From Bryobacteraceae bacterium (lineage in GTDB: Bacteria; Acidobacteriota; Terriglobia; Bryobacterales; Bryobacteraceae), in NCBI GenBank assembly GCA_019748195.1, contig JAIEPW010000013.1, positions 1-64,000 on the forward strand: a stretch of DNA of 64,000 nucleotides. The letters are read 5' to 3'. The notes below the pieces were generated by a model that was given only the letters and a program-made list of their open reading frames with translations, did no database searches and was not told the origin of the DNA. The number at the start of each line of letters is the position of its first letter. Within the stretch, counting starts at the first letter, position 1. Positions 51,493-60,872 of the stretch are shown one piece after another. The position numbers and the translations under genes are program-made.

Positions 51493-52817
51493 ATCAAGTA
51501 CAACTTTCTGGCCGCCTTGCGAAGCTCGTCGCGGAAATCCGGATGGGCGATCGCGATCAGCGCCAGCGCCCGCTCGCTTGAGGATTTCCCCTTCAACTGC
51601 GCCACTCCGAACTCCGTAACGACGCAATTGGTGTCGATTCGGGTATCGGTAATCGGACCCTGCAGGTTGGGAACGATCCGCGAAATCGTGCCCTTGGCGG
51701 CGGTCGCCGGCAGCGCGATAATGGAACGGCCACCGGCGGACTGGTATGCGCCGCGAACGAAGGCAAGCTGGCCTCCCGTACCAGTGAATTGGTGCCCGTT
51801 CAGCCATTCCGCGTTTACCTGTCCGTAGAGATCCACCTGCAGGGCGGCGTTGATAGAGAACATGTTGGCGTTCTGCGCGATCACCGCCGGGTTCACCACG
51901 TAATCCACTGGATGGCTCTCAAACAGCAGACTGTTGTCGATTGCGTCGTAGAGGTCGCGGTTACCGATGGTGAAGGTGAACACCGCCTGCCGGGGATGTA
52001 GAGACTTGCGGCGGCCGTTGGCGACGCCCCGGCGGATCAGGTCCAGCATGCCGCGGGTCAGCACTTCCGTGTGAATGCCGAGATCCTGGTGGCCGCGCAG
52101 GTAAGCGCAGACCGCGTTGGGGATCGCTCCCACGCCCATCTGGATGGTGGCTCCGTGGGGAACCATCTCCGCGACGATGCCTCCGATGGTTTCGGCTTCC
52201 GGGTCGTTGGGCGCAGCGGGCGCTTCGAGCAGCGGCATGTCGTTCTCCACGATGGCGTCGACCTCGGAGACGTGCAGCGCCGAATCGCCGAGTACTCGAG
52301 GCATGTGGCGGTTCACCTCGACGATCACGCGATCAGAACATCGCGAGGCGCCGTTGCCGTAATCGTTGTTCGTGCCGAACGTGAAATTGCCATCCTTATC
52401 CATCGGCGATACGGTGAGCAGCGTGGCGTTAACGTGAATTTCCTCGCGAAAGAAGCGGGGGAGCTCCGGGAAGGAGTTGGGGACGAACTGCACTACTTTG
52501 CGCTCGTCCTCCAGGCCGCGCTGGATCAGCTTGCGCTCAGTCTCGCGCATGAACAAGCAGTATGGCGTCAGGCGATCCATCAGCTCGTAACGAAGCACGG
52601 TTTCCGCGGCGTAGCGCTCCGAGTGGAGATAGTACAGGCGCAGGCCGGTGAGCTCCCGGGCTTCGAGACGCCGCGCGAGCGCGGCCAGCAGGGCGGGCGG
52701 TTCGGCCATCGCCATGCCCTTCACCAGGACATCGCCGGTTTTCAGCGACGCGACGGCATCGTCGGCCGTGCGCAGCTTCGAGTGGTATTCCGCAGTGTGA
52801 TCCATCCGGATCTTCAT
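51489..52817 (-). CDS. Acetyl-CoA hydrolase/transferase family (4-hydroxybutyrate CoA-transferase-like)
   Basis: A 442-residue class I CoA-transferase. The N-terminal domain has KTGDVLVKGMAMAEPP and the second domain has the nucleotide/CoA loop IQMGVGAIPNAV followed by HTEVLTRGMLDLI; the C-terminus has VTEFGVAQLKGKSSSERA, the standard acetyl-CoA hydrolase/transferase signature. It moves CoA between acyl groups, for example butyrate or 4-hydroxybutyrate. It is translationally coupled to an outer-membrane protein, an unusual partnership. A dyad element touches its start. Confidence 0.87.
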   Translation of the reverse strand: MKIRMDHTAEYHSKLRTADDAVASLKTGDVLVKGMAMAEPPALLAALARRLEARELTGLRLYYLHSERYAAETVLRYELMDRLTPYCLFMRETERKLIQRGLEDERKVVQFVPNSFPELPRFFREEIHVNATLLTVSPMDKDGNFTFGTNNDYGNGASRCSDRVIVEVNRHMPRVLGDSALHVSEVDAIVENDMPLLEAPAAPNDPEAETIGGIVAEMVPHGATIQMGVGAIPNAVCAYLRGHQDLGIHTEVLTRGMLDLIRRGVANGRRKSLHPRQAVFTFTIGNRDLYDAIDNSLLFESHPVDYVVNPAVIAQNANMFSINAALQVDLYGQVNAEWLNGHQFTGTGGQLAFVRGAYQSAGGRSIIALPATAAKGTISRIVPNLQGPITDTRIDTNCVVTEFGVAQLKGKSSSERALALIAIAHPDFRDELRKAARKLYLI

Positions 52818-52818
52818 T

Positions 52819-52832
52819 GTATGAAGTCATAC
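52819..52832. promoter_or_regulatory. Palindrome GTATGA-AG-TCATAC at the CoA hydrolase/transferase start
   Basis: A perfect 6-bp dyad with a 2-bp centre lies one base upstream of ATG 52817. It could be an operator or overlap the start of transcription for the minus-strand gene. Confidence 0.35.
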
Positions 52833-52879
52833 GGGTGCGGCACCTGGAAACGGTCCGCCGCCGCGAAGCCTCTAGCGGG

Positions 52880-52885
52880 TAGCAT
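52880..52885 (+). promoter_or_regulatory. -10-like element of galT
   Basis: TAGCAT ends 6 nt before ATG 52892, fitting the leaderless pattern of this window; no Shine-Dalgarno. Confidence 0.35.
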
Positions 52886-52891
52886 TCCAAC

Positions 52892-53905
52892 ATGTCCCTT
52901 TTCACCGAACCCCACCGGCGATACAATCCGCTGAACGGCGAGTGGGTGCTGGTATCGCCCCACCGCACCCAGCGTCCGTGGCAAGGCCAAGTGGAGAAAA
53001 CGCAGCAGGCCGCGGGCGTGAGCTACGATCCGGCATGCTACCTTTGTCCAGGGAATGCGCGCGCCGGGGGCCGCCGAAATCCGGATTACACTTCCACCTT
53101 TACGTTCGACAACGACTTCCCCGCGCTGAAGATGGACATTCCTCCAGAGGAGCATCTGCATCGGGACCTTCTGACCGCGCGGGCGGAGCGGGGCGTCTGC
53201 CGAGTCGTGTGCTTTCATCCGGACCATTCGCTCTCGGTCAGCCGGATGAGCACGGATCAAATCGCGGCGGTGGTGCGCGTCTGGCGCGATGAGTACCAGG
53301 AACTCGGCCGTAACCAGGACATCCGGTCGGTGCAGATCTTCGAGAATCGCGGCGAGATGATGGGCGCCAGCAATCCCCACCCGCACTGCCAAATCTGGGC
53401 CACGGAAAGCGTCCCGGGCGCGCTGCTGAAGGAAAGCACGCTGCAACGCCAGTACTTCCAGGAGCGCGATTCGCTGCTGTTGCGGGATTACCTGGACGTT
53501 GAAATGCAGTCTCGCGAGCGGCTGATCTTCCATAACCAGGAGTTCGCGGTGCTGGCGCCGTTCTGGGCGGTGTGGCCGTTTGAGACGATGATCCTGCCCT
53601 TCCGTCCGGCGCCGTCCCTGCTGGAGATGGACGAAGGGCAGCACATCGCGCTCGCGGAGAGTCTTCGCGAAATCACCGCCCGCTACGACCGCGTGTTCGA
53701 AGCGCCTTTCCCCTACAGCATGGGTTTCCACCAGCGGCCCACCGATTCGAGCGAATATCCGTTCTTCTGTTTCCACGCGCACTTCTATCCTCCGCTGCTG
53801 CGGTCGGCGACGGTTCGCAAGTTCATGGTCGGCTTTGAGCTTCTGGGAGACGCGCAGCGGGACATCACGCCGGAAGCCGCCGCGCAGCGACTGCGGGAAG
53901 TCTGA
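52892..53905 (+). CDS. galT: Galactose-1-phosphate uridylyltransferase
   Basis: A 337-residue GalT of the HIT-like superfamily. The active site is HPHCQ (163-167), with His165 as the nucleotide-carrying nucleophile; CYLC (Cys49, Cys52) are zinc ligands, and [15 protein letters not shown] shows the usual pre-catalytic loop. It transfers UMP between UDP-glucose and galactose-1-phosphate in the Leloir pathway. galK and galE are not in the window. The next gene is a 6-phosphogluconate dehydrogenase, 31 nt downstream, with its own possible promoter. Confidence 0.93.
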   Translation: MSLFTEPHRRYNPLNGEWVLVSPHRTQRPWQGQVEKTQQAAGVSYDPACYLCPGNARAGGRRNPDYTSTFTFDNDFPALKMDIPPEEHLHRDLLTARAERGVCRVVCFHPDHSLSVSRMSTDQIAAVVRVWRDEYQELGRNQDIRSVQIFENRGEMMGASNPHPHCQIWATESVPGALLKESTLQRQYFQERDSLLLRDYLDVEMQSRERLIFHNQEFAVLAPFWAVWPFETMILPFRPAPSLLEMDEGQHIALAESLREITARYDRVFEAPFPYSMGFHQRPTDSSEYPFFCFHAHFYPPLLRSATVRKFMVGFELLGDAQRDITPEAAAQRLREV

Positions 53906-53923
53906 AGCGCTCGGCCGCTGTGC

Positions 53924-53929
53924 CACAAT
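53924..53929 (+). promoter_or_regulatory. -10-like element of the gnd gene
   Basis: CACAAT ends 7 nt before ATG 53937 with no Shine-Dalgarno in between, again suggestive of leaderless initiation. Confidence 0.3.
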
Positions 53930-53936
53930 CATCTTC

Positions 53937-54917
53937 ATGCAACTCGGCATGATCGGACTCGGGCGCATGGGCGCCAACATGGTTCGCCGCCTGATGCGGG
54001 GCGGCCATGACTGCGTGGTTTTCGACGTGAACCCCGATAACGTGAAGGCTCTGGAGGCCGAGGGGGCCTCGGGCGCATACACGCTGGAAGAGTTTGCGCG
54101 GAAACTGACTACGCCGCGGGCCGCCTGGGTGATGGTCCCGGCGGGCGAGGCGACCGGGAAAACCGTGAACACGCTGAGCGAGCTGTTTCAGCCCGGCGAC
54201 GCCATTGTCGACGGCGGGAACTCATACTTCAAGGACGATGTCCGGCGCGCGCAGTTGCTCGGCGCGCGCGGCATTCACTATGTCGATGCGGGAACCAGCG
54301 GCGGCGTCTGGGGCCTGGAGCGGGGCTACTGTCTGATGATCGGCGGCCCCAAGGAGGCGTTCGAACGCCTGGAGCCGATCTTCCGCACGCTGGCGCCCGG
54401 ATCCGGCAACGTCCCGAAAACCGCCACCCGGGAAACCGCCACCACAGCCGAGCAGGGCTACCTGCACTGCGGTCCCAGCGGAGCGGGCCACTTCGTGAAG
54501 ATGATTCACAACGGCATCGAGTATGGAATGATGCAGGCCTACGCCGAGGGTTTCGACCTGTTGAAGCGCGCCGATGTCTCCGACATCGCGCCCGAGTACC
54601 GGTTCCAGTTCGACGTCGCGGAGATTGCCGAAGTCTGGCGGTACGGCAGCGTGATCACGTCATGGCTGCTCGACCTGACCTCGCTGGCGCTGGCCCGCGA
54701 CGGCGAGCTCGCGCAATTCTCGGGTGTGGTCAACGATTCCGGGGAAGGCCGCTGGACCATCATCCAGGCCATCGAATCCGCGACTCCGGCGGACGTTCTT
54801 TCTGCTTCGCTCACCACGCGGTTCCGGTCGCGGCAGGACCATACGTACGCGGAGAAGATTTTGTCGGCGATGCGATTCGGCTTCGGTGGTCACGTGGAAC
54901 CGCCGAAGAAGGGCTAG
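53937..54917 (+). CDS. gnd: 6-phosphogluconate dehydrogenase, decarboxylating, short (YqeC) type
   Basis: A 326-residue dehydrogenase that oxidises and decarboxylates 6-phosphogluconate to ribulose-5-phosphate. The N-terminal Rossmann motif is [13 protein letters not shown] (residues about 6-18). The catalytic domain has [22 protein letters not shown] and the Lys/Asn pair in [15 protein letters not shown]. The length is that of the short single-helix-domain enzymes, not the 470-residue form. Upstream in-frame sequence lies inside galT and is ignored. Confidence 0.9.
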   Translation: MQLGMIGLGRMGANMVRRLMRGGHDCVVFDVNPDNVKALEAEGASGAYTLEEFARKLTTPRAAWVMVPAGEATGKTVNTLSELFQPGDAIVDGGNSYFKDDVRRAQLLGARGIHYVDAGTSGGVWGLERGYCLMIGGPKEAFERLEPIFRTLAPGSGNVPKTATRETATTAEQGYLHCGPSGAGHFVKMIHNGIEYGMMQAYAEGFDLLKRADVSDIAPEYRFQFDVAEIAEVWRYGSVITSWLLDLTSLALARDGELAQFSGVVNDSGEGRWTIIQAIESATPADVLSASLTTRFRSRQDHTYAEKILSAMRFGFGGHVEPPKKG

Positions 54918-54918
54918 C

Positions 54919-56109
54919 TCACACCACCTGCGCCGCCCGCAACCCGGCGATCTCGGCTTCCGTGTAGCCAAGCTCCATCAACACCTCTCCGGTGTGTTCC
55001 CCGAGCAGGGGTGCGCGGTGCCGTATCCCGCCGGGAGTGGCGGAGAGCCGGACCGCCGTGTTCGCCAGAGGGATGGGAGCCGGCGCGGATGGGAAACTGA
55101 CATATTTCAGCAGCTCGCGAGCCTGCACCTGGGGATCCGCCAGCACCTGATCCAGGTTCAGAACCGGGCCCGCCGGAACGCGCGCTTTTTCGAACGCCTC
55201 CAGCGCCTCCGCGGTAGTGCGATCCGCAAGAAAGGCGTTCATCGCTTCGTCGATCACAAACCGGTTGGCGGCGCGCAGCCCGTCATCGGCCATGCGGGGA
55301 TCCGCGATCAAATCCTCGCGACCCACCGCGCGAGCCCAGCGCTCGAACATCGGCGTGCCGTTCGTGGCGATCGTGATCCAGCCGTCGCGCGTAGAGTAAG
55401 TGTCGTTAGGCGCGGCATAGAATCCAGCGTTGCCCTGCTGCCGGCGCTCCGCGCCGGTCACCGCGCGCTCGGCGAGCAGGGCTTGCATAAACGTAACACC
55501 AGAAGCGAAGAGGGAACCGTCCACCACCTGGCCCTGGCCGGTATTGGCTCGGTGATACAAGGCCACCATCACCCCAAAGGCGGCGTGCAGCGCCGTGCCG
55601 TAATCCTCGAACGGAACCACGGAACGCACAGGCACGCCATTGAAGCCGGTCAGGCTCATTACTCCGCTCATAGCCTGGGCGACGCTGTCGAATCCAAGGC
55701 GGCGCGCGTAGGGACCGTCCGGACCGAATGTCGAGATACGCGCCAGGATGATGTCAGGGCGGATGGCGCGCAAGGCATCGTAGCTGATGCCCATCTTTTC
55801 CATCACATCCAGCGGAAGGTTGGCGACCACGATGTCGGCTCGCTTCACCAGGCGCCGAATCACTTCGCCGGCTTGCGGGCGCGAGGGGTCGAGCGTCAGG
55901 CTGCGCTTGTTCCGGTTCAACGACAGGAACGCGCCGCCGTGGCCATCCTCGGTGATCGGCCCCGGGTAGCGATCCTCGCTTCCCTGGCGCCGGTCGACCC
56001 GGATCACGTCCGCGCCCATGTCGGCCAGCAGCATGCCGCAATAAGGGCCGGCGATGAACCGCCCGAAGTCGACAACACGAACGCCCGCCAGGGGTCCCGC
56101 TGGTTGCAT
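54919..56109 (-). CDS. Class III (CaiB/BaiF) CoA transferase
   Basis: A 396-residue CoA transferase. It begins LAGVRVVDFGRFIAGPYCGMLLADMGADVIRVD, standard for the family (shown in part: ADMGADVIRV). The catalytic Asp is probably Asp169 in FEDYGTALHAAFG, aligned with Asp169 of formyl-CoA transferase. These enzymes exchange CoA between dicarboxylic or bile-acid-like thioesters. The gene ends one base after the converging gnd. ATG 56109 is preceded by GACAAT at 6-nt spacing; a longer frame runs into thiD and is not credible. Confidence 0.9.
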   Translation of the reverse strand: MQPAGPLAGVRVVDFGRFIAGPYCGMLLADMGADVIRVDRRQGSEDRYPGPITEDGHGGAFLSLNRNKRSLTLDPSRPQAGEVIRRLVKRADIVVANLPLDVMEKMGISYDALRAIRPDIILARISTFGPDGPYARRLGFDSVAQAMSGVMSLTGFNGVPVRSVVPFEDYGTALHAAFGVMVALYHRANTGQGQVVDGSLFASGVTFMQALLAERAVTGAERRQQGNAGFYAAPNDTYSTRDGWITIATNGTPMFERWARAVGREDLIADPRMADDGLRAANRFVIDEAMNAFLADRTTAEALEAFEKARVPAGPVLNLDQVLADPQVQARELLKYVSFPSAPAPIPLANTAVRLSATPGGIRHRAPLLGEHTGEVLMELGYTEAEIAGLRAAQVV

Positions 56110-56115
56110 CGCTCT

Positions 56116-56121
56116 ATTGTC
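56116..56121 (-). promoter_or_regulatory. -10-like element of the CoA transferase gene
   Basis: GACAAT on the minus strand ends 6 nt before ATG 56109, within the 3' spacer of thiD, consistent with leaderless transcription. Confidence 0.3.
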
Positions 56122-56123
56122 TT

Positions 56124-56903
56124 TCAATCGGGGCGGGGCGCGAAATGATTTACCGGACCCGATCCCCCGCCGATGCCGGGGTTGGTGCGGATCGCCTCGG
56201 TGATGAACCGCTTGGCGACCGCCACCGCATCGAGCAGGCCCTCGCCGCGGGCGAGCAGCGCGGTGATCGCCGCGGAGTAGGTGCATCCCGTGCCGTGCGT
56301 GTGAACCGTGGGCACTCGCGGCGCGCGGAATTCGTGAAACCGGCCGCCCGCCAGAAGCAGGTCCAGCGCGTCTCCATCCAGATGTCCGCCTTTCACCAGC
56401 ACCGCGCCCGCCCCCGCGGCGGCGATCGCCTCGGCGGCGCGCTTCATCGAGTCGAGATCTTCAACCGCGAACCCGGCAATGGCCGCGGCCTCATGCAGGT
56501 TCGGAGTCACCAGAAACGCCTTGGGGAGCAACTTCCGGATCAGGGTTTCGCGGCCGTCCGCGGCCAAGAGCGGTGCGCCGTGCTTCGAGATCATCACCGG
56601 GTCCACCACCAGCGGGCATCCCAGATCCAGCGCCGCAACGGCCCGTATCATCTCGGCGGTTCCCAGGGCCCCGGTCTTCGCGGCCTGGGGAGGAAGATCT
56701 TCCAGCACCGCGCGCGCCTGCTCCAGCACCAGCGCGGGATCGATGATTTCCACGCGGCTCACGCGGCGCGTGTTCTGTACCGTGAGCAGCGTAATCGCCG
56801 CCGCGCCATATACGCCGAACTGGTGGAACGTTTTCAGATCGGCCTGGATGCCCGCGCCGCCGGAGGGGTCCGAACCCGCGATGGTGAGTGCGATGGGAAA
56901 CAT
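56124..56903 (-). CDS. thiD: ThiD, hydroxymethylpyrimidine/phosphomethylpyrimidine kinase
   Basis: A 259-residue ribokinase-fold enzyme that phosphorylates HMP twice for thiamine synthesis. It starts FPIALTIAGSDPSGGAGIQADLKT (shown in part: SDPSGGAGIQADLK), has MISKHGAPLL in the substrate loop, and the anion hole/catalytic GTGCTYSAAI near residue 213. No other thiamine genes and no TPP riboswitch are visible. The start has no Shine-Dalgarno: a hairpin with five T residues ends two bases before the ATG. Confidence 0.92.
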   Translation of the reverse strand: MFPIALTIAGSDPSGGAGIQADLKTFHQFGVYGAAAITLLTVQNTRRVSRVEIIDPALVLEQARAVLEDLPPQAAKTGALGTAEMIRAVAALDLGCPLVVDPVMISKHGAPLLAADGRETLIRKLLPKAFLVTPNLHEAAAIAGFAVEDLDSMKRAAEAIAAAGAGAVLVKGGHLDGDALDLLLAGGRFHEFRAPRVPTVHTHGTGCTYSAAITALLARGEGLLDAVAVAKRFITEAIRTNPGIGGGSGPVNHFAPRPD

Positions 56904-56904
56904 G

Positions 56905-56930
56905 AAAAAGGGCGGCGCGAGGGCCGCCCT
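56905..56930 (-). terminator. Intrinsic terminator of the TonB receptor, abutting the thiD start
   Basis: On the minus strand AGGGCGGC (56930-56923), a 6-nt loop and GCCGCCCT (56916-56909) form an 8-bp stem immediately followed by TTTTTC and then the thiD ATG (56903). It should terminate most transcripts from the receptor gene; thiD would depend on read-through or another promoter. Confidence 0.7.
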
Positions 56931-56955
56931 CTTACTCTAACAATCGGACTCAGGT

Positions 56956-59922
56956 CTAGAAGTTCAGCCGCACCATTAGCTGCAGCGATCGCGCGCTGCC
57001 CTGACCGGTGGGGCTGGCGTTAGCCAGCGCCAGGATCTGCCCGAAGGTGGCATTGGAGATATTGTTCTCCGGATTGCCGTACTGCGCGCGATTGAACAGG
57101 TTGAATAATTCCGCGCGGAACTCCAGGTTCATGCGTTCGGTGATGGCCGTGCGCTTCTGCACTCCGATGTCGACCTGCCACAGGCCGGGTCCACGGAACG
57201 CGTTGCGGCCCAGGTTGCCCCACGAGCCGCGGGCGGGCGCCGCAAAGGCAGCGCGATTGAGCCACAGCCCTGTGGTTTGCACCGAGGGCACAGCCGCGCC
57301 GAAGTCGAGCACGTTCGGGCGCTGCCGGACCGTGTTTCCGTCCGGAACGTCGCCCGAGGCGCGGTTCAGCACCACGTTCACCGGACGGCCCGTCCGGAAG
57401 GAGTAGATGCCGGAGAGCGACCAGCCGGAAGCCAGGCCGCCGCCGAAGCCTTCCTTCCAGCCGAAGGCCCTGCCCCGGCCGAAAGGAAGCTCATACACCG
57501 TGTTGAAGTTGGCGGAATGCCGGATATCGTTATCGCTGAAAGCCTTGTCGCACACGCGGCAGGAGGCGATCATGATTTCGCTGCCGTCGCCGGAGCCGGA
57601 CGTGTCGTCGATCGCCACGCCGTACAGGTAGTTGCCCTGGAACAGCCATCCGCTGGTGAACTGCCGGGTGAGCGAGAACTGCCCGCCGTTGAAATTGGAG
57701 CGTCCGTAATTCTGCTTTTCATCCACGATGCCGAACGCGGGAAGCGGCCGCTGCCCCGTGGTGAGGCTGGGAAGATTCACGAAGCTGCGGTTGAACAGGT
57801 TCGTGCCCTTCTGGCCGACATACCCGAAGGTAGCGACGAAGGCCATCGGCAACTGCTGCTGGATGGAGAACGACCATTGCTGGGAGTAGAAATCCTCGCG
57901 GTCCCGCTGGACGCCGCGGGGGGTGATGCCCTGGTTGCGAGCCTGAGGCAGGAACGGCGCGATCGGATAGCGCAGGCCGGGAACGTCGCGCGCCTGCAGT
58001 TGGAACGTCTCTTCGATGCTGTCCACGGCGGCGGTTACGTCATCGTTCTGACCCGGGCCGAAGAACATGCCGTATCCGGCGCGGAACACGGTTTTGTTGT
58101 TGAGCATCTTCGGTGACCAAGCCAGTCCGACGCGGGGCGCGACGTTATTCCGATCGGGGAAGAACCACTCCGTGCCGGGGGGACAGAACCCGGCGCAGCG
58201 CGTGACATCGAATACGTTGCCGCGGCCGTTAACTTCGCTGGAAACCGTGTAGTACTCCCAGCGGACGCCCAGATTCAACGTGAGCGTGGAACTCAAGCGA
58301 AAGTCGTCCTGCGCGTACAGAATCCCGTACCAGCGCCGCACGCCCTGGGTTGGCAATCCGGTTCCGACATCGAAGCGATCCAACTGGTTGCGTTCGAACG
58401 CCGCCAAATTCGCGTATCGAAGCACGGTGTCGGTGGTCTCACCCACGTTCATGCGCACGCGCCGCAGTTCGCCGCCGAACTTGAAGGCATGGCGACCCTT
58501 CAGCAGCGAAGTCGCGTTCAGGATGGAGAACGTTGTCGGCTTCTCAACGTTGGTGAATTGCGCCTGGGTGGAGGTGAGTCCTCCGACCCGGATGGACTCG
58601 GTAGCCACTCCCTCGGCGGTCCGCTCGAGCGGGGACCGGTTGTAGCCGAAGCGCGTCTCGTTAATGATGGAAGGCGAGAAAACATGCGAGAGCTGGATGG
58701 TGCCCTGCGCCGGCATTACATCGCTGACGCGAGGCTCCAGCAGGTCGGTCCGGATCTCGTTGAAGATGCCCTGAACGATGTTGAAGCGGGCGAACATCGA
58801 TGTGCGGTCGCTGAAGCGATGGTCGAAGCGAACCATACCCGCGTCCTCATCCTGGTTTACGCTGCCGGTGCCGATGAAACGCTCGACATCCGCATTGGAC
58901 GTCAGTCCGGCGTTTCCCAGGGGGAATGCGTCCAGCAGAGGCGCGATCGCGGGCGACGTCTGAATCGCGCGGGCGCGGAACGCGCGGCTGGGCACCAGCG
59001 CCGCCGCCCGCACCGATTGAAGGCGCTGGCGCAATCCTTCGTAATTCACGAAGAAGAAGCTGCGGTCCTTGACGATGGGACCGCCGAAGTTGGCGCCGTA
59101 CTGATTCAGCTTGAAGGGCGGCGGCCGCGACCCGTCGAAAGGACGCCGCGCGTCGAAGGCGCTGTTACGGACGAACCAGAACACGGAACCATGGAAATCG
59201 TTGGTGCCGGTCTTCGATACCAGGTTCACCTGGCCGCCCGCGCCGGTGCCGGAATCAGCCGAATAGTTGGCGGAACTCACACGAAACTCCGCGATCGCGT
59301 CCATCGGGACTACCAGGCGGAGATTCGCCTCCTGCCGGGGATCCTTGATGCCGGTGGCATCGGTCCCGTCGAAGGTCCAGTTGTTCTCGTCGCGGCCCCG
59401 CCCATAGAACCGGATGGAATTCTGCGATCCGTCTCCGGTGTTGACCGCTCCGGGAGCGAACTGCATCAGGCTGCTCCAGTTGCGGCCGTTGATCGGGATG
59501 TTGGAGAGCTGCGTGGAACCGATGGCGGTTCCGATCTCCGCCGTGGTCTGCTCCAGCGGAGTCGCCTCGGCTGTTACCGTCACCGCGCTGGCGACAGCCC
59601 CAACCTCCATGCGAATGTCCTCGACGCGGCGCAGACCCACCATCAGAGCCAGCTTTTCGATTTTACGCGGCTGAAAGCCTTCCTTGGAGGCGGTCAGGGT
59701 GAACTCACCTACCGGAAGCCCGGGCATCGAGTAGACGCCATCATCTCCAGACACCACAGCGCGCCGGAATCCGGTCGCCTGGGACACAATCTCGATCTTC
59801 GCACCACTGACCGCGGCTCCCGAAGCATCTGTCACCGACCCGGTAAGCGAAGCGCGATCCACCTGAGCGGCCAACGGCAGGCAGGCGAGCAGCAGCCATG
59901 GCACTGTATTCCTCGGATTCAT
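56956..59922 (-). CDS. TonB-dependent receptor, Oar-like, full length
   Basis: A 988-residue outer-membrane protein. Signal peptide 1-19; carboxypeptidase-regulatory-like beta-sandwich (about 22-105: RASLTGSVTDASGAAVSGAKI quoted in part as GSVTDASGAAVSG); plug domain (about 110-230, with IPINGRNWSSLMQFAPG); then the 22-stranded-barrel-like remainder ending VRLNF. The TonB box is not obvious. This design, common in Acidobacteriota, imports large or oligomeric substrates. Its nearest mate in the window is the truncated receptor at the left edge. The gene ends in a terminator that precedes thiD. Confidence 0.92.
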   Translation of the reverse strand: MNPRNTVPWLLLACLPLAAQVDRASLTGSVTDASGAAVSGAKIEIVSQATGFRRAVVSGDDGVYSMPGLPVGEFTLTASKEGFQPRKIEKLALMVGLRRVEDIRMEVGAVASAVTVTAEATPLEQTTAEIGTAIGSTQLSNIPINGRNWSSLMQFAPGAVNTGDGSQNSIRFYGRGRDENNWTFDGTDATGIKDPRQEANLRLVVPMDAIAEFRVSSANYSADSGTGAGGQVNLVSKTGTNDFHGSVFWFVRNSAFDARRPFDGSRPPPFKLNQYGANFGGPIVKDRSFFFVNYEGLRQRLQSVRAAALVPSRAFRARAIQTSPAIAPLLDAFPLGNAGLTSNADVERFIGTGSVNQDEDAGMVRFDHRFSDRTSMFARFNIVQGIFNEIRTDLLEPRVSDVMPAQGTIQLSHVFSPSIINETRFGYNRSPLERTAEGVATESIRVGGLTSTQAQFTNVEKPTTFSILNATSLLKGRHAFKFGGELRRVRMNVGETTDTVLRYANLAAFERNQLDRFDVGTGLPTQGVRRWYGILYAQDDFRLSSTLTLNLGVRWEYYTVSSEVNGRGNVFDVTRCAGFCPPGTEWFFPDRNNVAPRVGLAWSPKMLNNKTVFRAGYGMFFGPGQNDDVTAAVDSIEETFQLQARDVPGLRYPIAPFLPQARNQGITPRGVQRDREDFYSQQWSFSIQQQLPMAFVATFGYVGQKGTNLFNRSFVNLPSLTTGQRPLPAFGIVDEKQNYGRSNFNGGQFSLTRQFTSGWLFQGNYLYGVAIDDTSGSGDGSEIMIASCRVCDKAFSDNDIRHSANFNTVYELPFGRGRAFGWKEGFGGGLASGWSLSGIYSFRTGRPVNVVLNRASGDVPDGNTVRQRPNVLDFGAAVPSVQTTGLWLNRAAFAAPARGSWGNLGRNAFRGPGLWQVDIGVQKRTAITERMNLEFRAELFNLFNRAQYGNPENNISNATFGQILALANASPTGQGSARSLQLMVRLNF

Positions 59923-60022
59923 GCTGCTACGTTACCGGATGTAGGTTACAAAACAGCACGGATATGTTTCGGAATGGTGAAAAGTGCCGGGCGGACGAGG
60001 ATTTCTGTGGAAAAGAACGGAA

Positions 60023-60057
60023 CGCCCGGGCTGCCTTGGGAGTCAGCGGCCCGGGCG
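60023..60057 (-). terminator. GC-rich hairpin after the DUF4397 gene
   Basis: CGCCCGGG (60023-60030) pairs with CCCGGGCG (60050-60057), with further pairing inside. On the minus strand it is followed by gttccgttctttt, a partial T-run; it lies 22 nt after the DUF4397 stop and before the TonB receptor gene. Confidence 0.45.
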
Positions 60058-60079
60058 CGAAAACGGACAGGAGCTCGGG

Positions 60080-60766
60080 TCACCGCCGATCCGGGATGAC
60101 CAGAAAACTGAAGGATCGGTCCCCGGAGCCTGGGTTCTCCACGGCGACGATCGTGTACACCGTTCCACCCTCGAGCTGCAAGGAACCGCTTTGGATCGCA
60201 ACCGTCTTGGTTCCGGCCAGCGTTACACGAGCCTGATACGCACCGGCGGGAACGGTCAGCGTCGGCGTAACTTCGCCCCATCCGCGATTCGGAGCGGCGG
60301 GCGTGGCCGTGGAGAGCGCCGCCCAGGGGCTGGTGGCGTAGATGTCGACTTTGGGCGCGCTCGGCGCCCCATGAATCGCGCGGATGCGGGTCCGGGTGCG
60401 ATCGCCGATCGCATTGTCGTCCTCGGCGACCACCAACTGCAGACGCGGCTCGCGATCGCCCGAGGCGAAGCCGCCGGCGAACACGGTGTAATCGACACCG
60501 GCCCGCAGGGTCAGGTTGGCCCGCAGCACCGTGGTCTGAGTGCCGGCAAGGTTCACCTGCACGCCGTACTGTCCCGCCGGCAGGGGCAGGTAAGGAGTGT
60601 AGCCAAGGTAGGGAAGACCCTCCAGCACCGCGGCGCCGTTGACGAGTACGTCGACGGCGGGTGCGTCCGGCGACAGGTGAATCACGCGAAGGCCGGCGGT
60701 CTGCGCGTGAGCGCCGGAGTTCAGCAGAAGACAGAGCGAGAGCACAGCAAGCGAAAACGCTTTCAT
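60080..60766 (-). CDS. DUF4397 domain secreted protein
   Basis: A 228-residue exported protein, signal peptide 1-22. It has two similar Ig-like units: LRVIHLSPDAPAVDVLVNG at about 26-44 and RIRAIHGAPSAPKVDIYA at about 127-144, as in DUF4397. Each unit has conserved DxxxG and PAG turns. AGGA precedes the ATG by 9 nt. Family function is unknown, often a surface or adhesion component. Confidence 0.87.
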   Translation of the reverse strand: MKAFSLAVLSLCLLLNSGAHAQTAGLRVIHLSPDAPAVDVLVNGAAVLEGLPYLGYTPYLPLPAGQYGVQVNLAGTQTTVLRANLTLRAGVDYTVFAGGFASGDREPRLQLVVAEDDNAIGDRTRTRIRAIHGAPSAPKVDIYATSPWAALSTATPAAPNRGWGEVTPTLTVPAGAYQARVTLAGTKTVAIQSGSLQLEGGTVYTIVAVENPGSGDRSFSFLVIPDRR

Positions 60767-60872
60767 TTTGGTGGTCCTGTTGTTTTGGATTTAGCTTCGA
60801 ACGCGGCCGATGCTGATTTTCCGGGCAGCTACCGGAATGATTTCAGGATTCAGCAGCCAGATTTAAATTTCT

